Origin: a virus
Length of the DNA: 38,256 bases
IMG/VR virus record: IMGVR_UViG_3300037246_000393
Coordinates: 1 to 38,256 of that record
Direction: 5' to 3' (one strand)
A program made the position numbers and the translations under genes. Below are positions 1 to 5,683 of the stretch, in pieces. Position 1 is the first letter of the stretch; every line of letters starts with the position of its first letter. The notes beneath the pieces are model-generated. The model saw nothing but the letters and a program-made list of their open reading frames with translations, was not told the origin of the DNA and ran no database searches.

Positions 1-2
1 GC

Positions 3-251
3 TACTACCAGATACTCCACCGTTGCAAGCATCGGAAATGTTACATAGCCAAAGGTATCAAGTGCCAGTTTAAATCCTATAGGCACTTTGCCAGCTATGT
101 CAATGGCGTACTGGGTATTGATCCCAGAGGTAAAGAGTGCCACCGTGTTAACAATAATGGTGACTATGAGGAAGGGAACATAGCGTTTCCTACTAAGGCA
201 CACCATAGAGAGATACATGCTAAATTAACGAAGGAGACACGCAATGCGTAA
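3..251 (+). CDS. HNH homing-type endonuclease, C-terminal part (5' end outside window)
   Basis: An open frame enters from the left edge and stops at 249-251; no start is visible, so the gene is partial (82 codons remain). The segment GIDPRGKECHRVNNNGDYEE, followed by GNIAFPTK, matches the C-terminal core of phage HNH endonucleases, where an (H)R(I/V)(D/N)NNGxYExGN block ends the beta-beta-alpha metal finger. Such enzymes nick or cut DNA and often act as free-standing homing genes in phage replication regions. The stop codon overlaps the start of the next gene (244) by eight bases. A second, decayed copy of the same C-terminal block lies at 1506-1637. The metal-finger assignment is motif reading; the catalytic His region is only partly inside the window. 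Confidence 0.7.
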   Translation, partial: YYQILHRCKHRKCYIAKGIKCQFKSYRHFASYVNGVLGIDPRGKECHRVNNNGDYEEGNIAFPTKAHHREIHAKLTKETRNA

Positions 252-852
252 GTATAGAGTAGTAATGTATAAGGCCAAGTGGTTCGATGACAGCTTGGTA
301 GATAACACGATTGACACATGGACTATGCTGGTCAATCTTCCATACGTTATGTGGAGAGAGAAATTTAACCTTAAAGAAGTGAAGCGGTTCATCAAGTGGT
401 GCTATGCTCACGTTGAGATATGGGTTCCACATTACAACAGTCCGAGTGAACCTCGTGAAATTGACTGGTGGAACGGACACTGCTATACGTCAACCATGCG
501 AGACGACGAGGACGGAACTACTTTTCGTTCAGTGAAAGCAGTTATCTTTGATAAGTCACGCTGGGATTTTGTAGAGCTTGAAGCTGACACGCATGAAGAC
601 TTCAGACTTGCCTTGAAGTGGGCAGCTTACGAGGTAGCTACGAACACTGGCTACTCCACTGAAGACATCAAGACATTCATCCCGATTGCCCGGCATTTTG
701 TCAAGAAGAACAAACGTAACATCTGCTCAGAGTTTGCAGATAAATTTATGGTGCAGTGCAAGAACTTTGCTAAGCACAGAATGATGTCGCCTCGTAGACA
801 GGCGTACACAATATTTAAAGAACTTGGTAAAGAGTTCAGATCGGTGGAGTAG
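244..852 (+). CDS. permuted papain-like (YiiX / NlpC-P60-type) cysteine hydrolase
   Basis: The 202-aa product opens with KYRVVMYKAK, has a conserved His at about residue 56 (AHVEIW), a CYTSTMRDD segment near 80-88, RWDFVELEAD near 106-115 and a Cys at 161 in ICSEF. It ends with a SPRRQA motif near 182. This order (His first, nucleophile Cys late, after an xxCSE motif) is the circularly permuted papain/NlpC-P60 pattern seen in YiiX-like and many phage proteins. The family hydrolyses amide or ester bonds, but the phage substrate is not known. It might be a lysis amidase or act on a host protein; its place at the head of the replication operon argues against a simple endolysin. The start ATG follows GAAGGAGAC at good spacing and overlaps the HNH stop. 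Confidence 0.6.
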   Translation: MRKYRVVMYKAKWFDDSLVDNTIDTWTMLVNLPYVMWREKFNLKEVKRFIKWCYAHVEIWVPHYNSPSEPREIDWWNGHCYTSTMRDDEDGTTFRSVKAVIFDKSRWDFVELEADTHEDFRLALKWAAYEVATNTGYSTEDIKTFIPIARHFVKKNKRNICSEFADKFMVQCKNFAKHRMMSPRRQAYTIFKELGKEFRSVE

Positions 853-855
853 CTA

Positions 856-1239
856 ATGTTTGAAAGTGACTACATCTTAACAGGCGACCATCTATTGCGG
901 GAGCACCCTGATAAGTATATTACACCTACTGATAAGCAGATTTTCATCGACATTGATAGCAGGAAGCAGTATAAATTGTTCAAGGGCAGGTATGATATGC
1001 TGGACGATTACACAGGGGGAGAGGATTTTAATGCCAAAGAGTACCCGTCTCGCAGCGGCTTGCCGCACCGCCATATCATTGTAACCTTTAGTGAAAAAAT
1101 GACTGTGCTAGAGCAATTATTCTTGCAAAGTTTCTTGATGTCTGATCCTGAACGAGATATAATGTCTTACATTCAGCACAAGAACGGTGACAAGAATCCA
1201 ATATTATTAAGAAAAGTAAAGAACGGAGAAAAGAAATGA
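856..1239 (+). CDS. small AEP-primase-like conserved phage protein
   Basis: A 127-aa protein. A hydrophobic strand ending in DID (FIDIDS, residues 31-36) is followed by SRSGLPHRHIIVTF near 66-79 and LQSFLMSDPERD near 90-101. The pair hhhDhD and SxxxxHxH resembles motifs I and II of archaeo-eukaryotic primase (AEP) folds, but the protein is much shorter than functional AEP primases and no motif III can be assigned with confidence. It could be a minimal or degenerate AEP-like domain or an unrelated alpha/beta protein. It starts four bases after the preceding stop with a weak SD and overlaps the next gene by ATGA (1236-1239), so the two are probably translationally coupled. Treat function as unknown. 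Confidence 0.6.
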   Translation: MFESDYILTGDHLLREHPDKYITPTDKQIFIDIDSRKQYKLFKGRYDMLDDYTGGEDFNAKEYPSRSGLPHRHIIVTFSEKMTVLEQLFLQSFLMSDPERDIMSYIQHKNGDKNPILLRKVKNGEKK

Positions 1240-1502
1240 GTTTAAAAATTATTTTGAAACAGGCTATCCAGCTTTTCAAAGCTTACATGGCCAGCAAGCG
1301 AGGGCAAAAACGAGTAGCAGGTGTAGCTAATTTGTTCGGCGGTATGGTTGGTCAGCTGGACGCTGGCATAGCTGAGCTTGAAGCTGCTAAGCTCGAAACC
1401 AGAGATCGCATTGACGAGCTGAACGAACAGCTCAACGAGCAGAATGGTGATGTTGTCAAGGCTCACAGGTTGCTAATCAAACTGAAGGAGCTTACAGCAT
1501 AA
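1236..1502 (+). CDS. small coiled-coil protein of unknown function
   Basis: The 88-aa product has an N-terminal amphipathic basic segment (LKQAIQLFKAYMASKRGQKR) and a strong heptad-like helix from about residue 38 onward (LDAGIAELEAAKLETRDRI and on to LNEQLNEQ), so it is predicted to form a coiled coil. There is no catalytic motif. Its start overlaps the previous stop by ATGA and a GGAGAA sits upstream, fitting translational coupling. Similar short coiled-coil proteins are common in phage early operons, but I do not recognise a named family. Confidence 0.75.
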   Translation: MSLKIILKQAIQLFKAYMASKRGQKRVAGVANLFGGMVGQLDAGIAELEAAKLETRDRIDELNEQLNEQNGDVVKAHRLLIKLKELTA

Positions 1503-1505
1503 TGA

Positions 1506-1637
1506 AGAAAGATTCACTGGTGGCGTATACATAGGATTGATACCAACGGGCATTATGAGCCGGGGAATATTGAGTTTCTTACGAAGCCGGAACACGATGC
1601 GAAACATAAGACACGAATTAAAACTGTAGAGGTTTAG
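1506..1637 (+). pseudogene. decayed HNH endonuclease C-terminus
   Basis: Between two healthy genes an open frame without any ATG or GTG start encodes IHWWRIHRIDTNGHYEPGNI, then EFLTKPEHDAKHK, ending at a TAG two bases before the next start codon. The block HRIDTNGHYEPGNIEFLTK aligns residue by residue with HRVNNNGDYEEGNIAFPTK of the partial HNH gene at the left edge. Only about 43 codons remain and the N-terminal part is missing. An ATG at 1502 reads into a different frame and stops after ten codons. I infer the 3' scar of an HNH homing endonuclease that was inserted here and then deleted. Confidence 0.75.
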
Positions 1638-1638
1638 T

Positions 1639-2850
1639 ATGAAAAAATCGTGGAAACTTTCCGCATCATTTATAGCGGCTTTCAAAGCATGTGCCTTCCG
1701 CTGCTACGCTCAATATGTACTGGGGATCAGGATCATAGAAGAGGCTGACACGCTCCGTATGGGGACGAACTGGCATAAGGTACTAGAAGTGGCTGACATG
1801 GATACAACGTCACCATGCCCCTCGTGCTCGCTGAATGGGCCTGATTCTCAGTGCAGCTTGTGTAATGGCACGCTGAAGGTTATTGAAGACCAAATGAAAC
1901 GCATCACAGCGGACTTAAACGATGCTTATGAAATTAAACCAGCCAGCAAATCAGATGAAGACTGGGCAGTAGAGAAGGAGAAAATCTGGATAGCCTACAA
2001 CGGATATAGGCACTACTGGAAAGACGATGATAGCGAAGTTATAGCAGTAGAAGTCAAGTTCGAGTTACCACTGTACGGGCCAAGCGGAAAAGCATTGCCG
2101 GGTGTGGTAGTCGTGGGCATGATTGATAAGCTGCGAAGGCATAAGGATTCTGGTATCGTCTTTGTCGATGAGCATAAATCTACCAGTGCACCTATTGACA
2201 GTGACTCTACTTACTGGGCTAAGCTTAACCTTGACACGCAAACTTTGCTTTATGTTTACGCAGCTCGTGAGCTTCAGAAAGTTGGAGCACTGGAAATCTA
2301 TGGGATCAAAGCTACTGATCCGCTGATCTGCGAGGCCCGGTATGATGTGTGGAAAAAACCTACCATCAAAGCCAAGATGCTAACGCAGGGCGAGAGCAAA
2401 AAGTTTGTCGCAACTGGTGAGTACATGGACGACAAGTTTGAAGTTGGCGATCTACCCCACGGCTATACCGTTAATGGTGTACCTGCCGAGCATAAAGCAG
2501 GTGCTAAAGCGGGCACGTTCCAGATCAGGGAAACAGCAGAGATGTACGGTGCTAGATTATTCCAAGACATCGTTGCTAACCCAGAGAAACATTATGCAAG
2601 GCGTGTCATAGCTCGTACTGACTTGGAGCTTGAACGATTCGAGCAAGAGTTAATTAACATTTACAGAACAGTTCAATTTTTGAACAAGGAAGATCGGTGG
2701 TGGCATAATGAAGCACAGTGCGAAGCTACTTGGAAATGCCCTTATATTAGTAGTTGCTATAACGGTGTTGATCTTGACCCTAGTAATCCCCCCGAAGGAT
2801 TCAAGTGCATCTACAAACGAAAAGACGGAGACGCAAATGAAACAGAGTGA
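1639..2850 (+). CDS. PD-(D/E)XK exonuclease, RecB/Cas4-like with Fe-S cysteines
   Basis: This 403-aa protein carries the RecB-type nuclease core: His46 in GTNWHKVLE, E138 (VEVKFELP), D163 (GMIDKL), E178-x-K180 (VDEHKST) and the QxxxY motif at 201-205 (QTLLY). Three C-terminal cysteines in CEATWKCPYISSC (361, 367, 373) plus a Cys near 18-22 fit the 4Fe-4S staple of Cas4/AddB-type nucleases. Unusually, a DnaJ-like zinc knuckle (CPSC then CSLC, 60-75) is inserted after the N-terminal helix. The likely role is resecting dsDNA to make single strands for the Sak4-like ATPase downstream. Its ATG follows AGAGGTTT and comes two bases after the HNH scar. The 3' end overlaps the next gene. Confidence 0.85.
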   Translation: MKKSWKLSASFIAAFKACAFRCYAQYVLGIRIIEEADTLRMGTNWHKVLEVADMDTTSPCPSCSLNGPDSQCSLCNGTLKVIEDQMKRITADLNDAYEIKPASKSDEDWAVEKEKIWIAYNGYRHYWKDDDSEVIAVEVKFELPLYGPSGKALPGVVVVGMIDKLRRHKDSGIVFVDEHKSTSAPIDSDSTYWAKLNLDTQTLLYVYAARELQKVGALEIYGIKATDPLICEARYDVWKKPTIKAKMLTQGESKKFVATGEYMDDKFEVGDLPHGYTVNGVPAEHKAGAKAGTFQIRETAEMYGARLFQDIVANPEKHYARRVIARTDLELERFEQELINIYRTVQFLNKEDRWWHNEAQCEATWKCPYISSCYNGVDLDPSNPPEGFKCIYKRKDGDANETE

Positions 2851-3229
2851 CAAGGTACTAGCAGAGGTGAACGGCATACTCGGCCAAGCGTTGAGTGATC
2901 GTGACAGCATCATCACTGGTCAGGATCATCAGATCGAAACTCTACAGCTTGAGCTTTCAGCTGCTAAGAAGATGATTAGCATAGGTGCTAGTGAGATGGA
3001 AGGCAGTAGGGAACTTATCTCTAGTCTTACCACAACACGAAACAGTTTGGAGCAGGAGGTATTTAATCTGAAGGCCATCAACGAGATTCAGACTAATCGT
3101 TTGACCGAACTATCAGTGAAGGTTGATGAAGCTATGAAGTTCACTGACCAAGTGCGGATAGTTCTATTCGATGTGGTCGATAAGTACAAAGAATTGGAGG
3201 CGACTAATGACGCACGACGAACGGATTAG
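2837..3229 (+). CDS. coiled-coil protein of unknown function
   Basis: The 130-aa product begins MKQSDKVLAE and is almost entirely helical. Long runs of charged heptads such as HQIETLQLELSAAKK and NSLEQEVFNLKAINE predict an extended coiled coil. The open frame continues upstream to 2708, but that part lies inside the nuclease gene; I chose the ATG at 2837 because GGAG at 2827-2830 sits six bases upstream, and the resulting overlap of 14 bases is like its neighbours. No enzymatic motif is visible. It may be an accessory or scaffold protein of the recombination complex, by position only. Confidence 0.75.
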   Translation: MKQSDKVLAEVNGILGQALSDRDSIITGQDHQIETLQLELSAAKKMISIGASEMEGSRELISSLTTTRNSLEQEVFNLKAINEIQTNRLTELSVKVDEAMKFTDQVRIVLFDVVDKYKELEATNDARRTD

Positions 3230-3533
3230 ACATGAGTTCTTTCTACTACAGGGTAAGCTCGGTGCTGACGATCAGTTCTTCCACTTTGACAGATGCCCAG
3301 TTACTTTAGACGGTGACTTTCAGCTAACGTTTGACGCTGTGTACTGGGCTGACATCAACCTTGCGGATATATTTGGCAAAGAAGCATGGTACACCCCGAA
3401 GGAGTCTATGCGGCGTATTATGATCTTACTGTGCGACGATACCAAGAAGAAAATTGATTCGATAATTGAAATCTTAGAGAAGGAGAAACCTGATGCGGAA
3501 GCCAAGAATATCGGGACCGAAGAAAGCGGGTAG
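3207..3533 (+). CDS. conserved early protein of unknown function
   Basis: A 108-aa acidic protein starting MTHDERIRHEFF. The middle region (FHFDRCPVTLDGDFQLTFDA) looks like a small beta sheet, and the C-terminus is a charged helix (KKKIDSIIEILEKEKPD). The start ATG at 3207 has GGAGG seven bases upstream; the frame is open back to 3171 but that ATG has no SD. The gene overlaps the preceding gene by 23 bases and the following Sak4-like gene by 41 bases. I do not recognise the family. Confidence 0.7.
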   Translation: MTHDERIRHEFFLLQGKLGADDQFFHFDRCPVTLDGDFQLTFDAVYWADINLADIFGKEAWYTPKESMRRIMILLCDDTKKKIDSIIEILEKEKPDAEAKNIGTEESG

Positions 3534-4395
3534 CGGAGCTGCAACTGCTCCGGCTAAGCCAGCTAAGCAGTTTACAAAAGGTACGAACGGGGGAACTCAT
3601 GGTAAGAAGTTTCTTTTATATGCTGGCTCAGGGATGGGTAAGTCTTCTCTGGCTATACTTGCACCTGATCCTATCATCATCCCATTGGATGACGGCACTG
3701 CTGACCTACGTGACCCTTACACTGGGGACAAGATTATACAGGTCAACGATGTAGTAACGTTCGGCGACACCAGAGCAGTTATCCAGCAGCATGATTTGTT
3801 TGACGGGCATAAAACTGTTATCGTTGATACAGTGACTAAGCTGGAAGACATGTCACATGACTATATGTTCGAGACTATACCGCACGAAAAGGGTGGCACT
3901 GTAAAGAGCATTGAAGGTTATGGCTATGGTAAAGGCTACCGTCATTTGTACGACACCATGAAGTTATTCTTGCAAGACGTTGATGCTTTAATTAGAACAG
4001 GGTTGAATGTAATCCTGATCGCTCAGTGCACGAGTCGCCTGATCCCTAACGCAGCGGGTGAAGATTACCTTTGCTATTGTCCAAGGTTATATCCGGGCAG
4101 CAAGGGCACACCTTCAGTTGAAGAGCTGTATCGTGAGTGGGCTGACCATGTTCTGTTCATTGATTATACATCTACGGTTGTCAAGGATAAGAAGGCCAAG
4201 GGTGATACTACCAGAGCAATATTTACACAGAGTGAACTTCACTTTAGGGCGAAGTCACGTGTGCTAACTAGCGGAGAGTCGATACCACCAGTGGTTACTT
4301 TCGATGCTGTTGATGATGATTCTATATTCCAATACATATTCCCTGAAGGAGACGAAGATGCTAAATCTACTGTGCCCAACATACCGCCGGAGTAG
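3493..4395 (+). CDS. Sak4-like RecA-fold ATPase / recombinase (AAA_24)
   Basis: The 300-aa protein has a basic, Ala/Pro-rich N-terminal tail, then a P-loop YAGSGMGKSS (residues 43-52), a Walker B-like strand VIVDTV (109-114) and a region LNVILIAQC that fits the third core strand. The order and length match phage Sak4-type single-strand annealing proteins of the AAA_24 family, which are trimmed RecA/Rad51 relatives. Neighbours agree: a RecB-type nuclease upstream and a candidate SSB two genes downstream, the usual resection-annealing-SSB set. AAGGAG lies seven bases before the ATG. The C-terminus ends in an acidic segment that overlaps the next gene by 38 bases. Annealing rather than strand-exchange activity is inferred from the family. 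Confidence 0.82.
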   Translation: MRKPRISGPKKAGSGAATAPAKPAKQFTKGTNGGTHGKKFLLYAGSGMGKSSLAILAPDPIIIPLDDGTADLRDPYTGDKIIQVNDVVTFGDTRAVIQQHDLFDGHKTVIVDTVTKLEDMSHDYMFETIPHEKGGTVKSIEGYGYGKGYRHLYDTMKLFLQDVDALIRTGLNVILIAQCTSRLIPNAAGEDYLCYCPRLYPGSKGTPSVEELYREWADHVLFIDYTSTVVKDKKAKGDTTRAIFTQSELHFRAKSRVLTSGESIPPVVTFDAVDDDSIFQYIFPEGDEDAKSTVPNIPPE

Positions 4396-4717
4396 CCGTA
4401 AGATCGGACGTAATGAACCGTGTCCCTGTGGTGCTACTAGAGAAGTTGCTGGCGTTGACATGAATGAAACATTCAAGAATGTTGTGTTCAGCAAGGAGTA
4501 TGAGGAAAACGGAATTGACTTCAGAACAGTAATAACTATGCCAGTTAAGTTCAAGCACTGTCATGGTGACACTGAAAATATTAAGAAAGCTAATAAGCTT
4601 CAGAACTTTCTCAAGGAGCATTTTGTTAGTCTTCTGAATAAACCTCGTAAAGTCAGCAAGTTGCAAGCGTTGGCTACAAAATTTAAGTCTATATTTAATA
4701 AGAACAGGAGTAAGTAA
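4358..4717 (+). CDS. SEC-C zinc-motif protein with an interrupted motif
   Basis: The 119-aa product contains GRNEPCPCG at 17-25, the first half of the SEC-C zinc motif (normally GRNDPCPCGSGKKYKxCC/H). The second half, KFKHCHG, appears only at 64-70, after an insertion of about 38 residues. The ligands would be C22, C24, C68 and H69. The C-terminal half is basic and helical (KVSKLQALATKFKSIFNK). SEC-C motifs occur in SecA and in many proteins that bind nucleic acid or protein partners. The ATG at 4358 is preferred because AAGGAG lies just upstream; an upstream in-frame ATG at 4304 has no SD. It overlaps the Sak4-like gene and its TAATG joins it to the SSB gene. Confidence 0.65.
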   Translation: MLNLLCPTYRRSSRKIGRNEPCPCGATREVAGVDMNETFKNVVFSKEYEENGIDFRTVITMPVKFKHCHGDTENIKKANKLQNFLKEHFVSLLNKPRKVSKLQALATKFKSIFNKNRSK

Positions 4718-5667
4718 TGAAGGCACTTGGAAATTTTAGAGGGACCATCGTTGATGCTGGTGTTGCTGTAACCAGTGGTGGATACCCGCAGCTAGTAGCA
4801 AAGTTACACGTTGAAGAGATGTGGGACGAAGACGTTAAAGAATGGGCAGCGTGGGAAGACTTCGGATGGGATAAAGAAGAGATCAAGGATAGGTCAATCG
4901 TTGCTTACAATGTTCTGTTTGGTAAGAAGGGTTGTACTCTTAGCGGCGAGCAGGTTATGAAGATCACTGGCTGGGAAGGCGACTCGTTCGCTTCACTTGC
5001 TGCTATGGACCTTGAAGGCACGAAGCTTCAGTGGCGTAACGAAGAGAATACTTATGAACAGAAGACCAGCGTTCAGGTTACTTGGATCGACCTCTATGAC
5101 GCTGAACCCGGTGGCACTGTTCGCAAGCTCGATGACAAAGGTATCAAAGACCTTGATGCTAAGTTCGCTGAGTTTTTTAACAGTTCTGTCAAGGCTGAAT
5201 CTGCTCCTGCTGGTGGCCGCAAGCGTGGTACTAGAAAAGCTGCTGCTGCTCCTGCTGAAGAGCCTAAAGAAGAGGCCAAGACAGAAGCTCCCGCTGAAGA
5301 GCCTAAAGAGACTAAGCCTAAATCTAGGCCCGGTCGTCCGACGAAAGCTTCTAAGGCTGCTGCTAAAGCTGCGGCAGAAAAAGCTGCTAAGAGTGAGCCA
5401 CCTTCTGCACCGCCTGAAGCACCTGAAGAACCTGCTGAAGAACCAGTGGAAACAGATGTGCTCGAAACTAGTGGACCTTGCACTAAGCAAGAGGCATGGG
5501 CAGATGTTAACGAGTTGAAGTCAGCGAGTACGACTGACTCTGAGCTAGCTGCTGAATGGTTGAAACAGATCAAAGCCTTAGCACCCGGCAAAGAGCATAA
5601 GGACATCGCCGAAGAAGAGTGGGGTACGATTCGTGCCGCAGTGCTCGATGCTACTGCTACATTTTAA
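4717..5667 (+). CDS. putative ssDNA-binding protein with Lys/Ala/Pro linker and AT-hook
   Basis: The 316-aa protein has three parts. Residues 1-150 form a folded beta-rich domain (FRGTIVDAGVAVTSGGYPQL, W-rich strands) of the kind found directly after Sak4-like ATPases, where DUF669-like proteins act as phage SSBs. Residues about 160-245 are low complexity (A, P, E, K) and contain KSRPGRPTK, a good AT-hook core (RPGRP) for minor-groove binding. The last 65 residues form a separate helical domain (CTKQEAWADVNELKSAS and on). The SSB role is inferred from order and composition, not from a recognised OB-fold signature. Its start overlaps the preceding stop as TAATG, with AGGAG upstream. Confidence 0.6.
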   Translation: MKALGNFRGTIVDAGVAVTSGGYPQLVAKLHVEEMWDEDVKEWAAWEDFGWDKEEIKDRSIVAYNVLFGKKGCTLSGEQVMKITGWEGDSFASLAAMDLEGTKLQWRNEENTYEQKTSVQVTWIDLYDAEPGGTVRKLDDKGIKDLDAKFAEFFNSSVKAESAPAGGRKRGTRKAAAAPAEEPKEEAKTEAPAEEPKETKPKSRPGRPTKASKAAAKAAAEKAAKSEPPSAPPEAPEEPAEEPVETDVLETSGPCTKQEAWADVNELKSASTTDSELAAEWLKQIKALAPGKEHKDIAEEEWGTIRAAVLDATATF

Positions 5668-5683
5668 TTAAGGGAATTTAATA

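Noticed and set aside
2708-2836. N-terminal extension with a hydrophobic segment before the 130-aa coiled-coil gene
   Set aside because: It lies wholly inside the nuclease gene and lacks an SD, while ATG 2837 has GGAG at good spacing.
4993-5606. Two long minus-strand frames and one plus-strand frame over the SSB gene
   Set aside because: They are shadows caused by the Ala/Glu/Lys-rich repeats of the linker; no SD and biased Ser/Arg/Leu composition.
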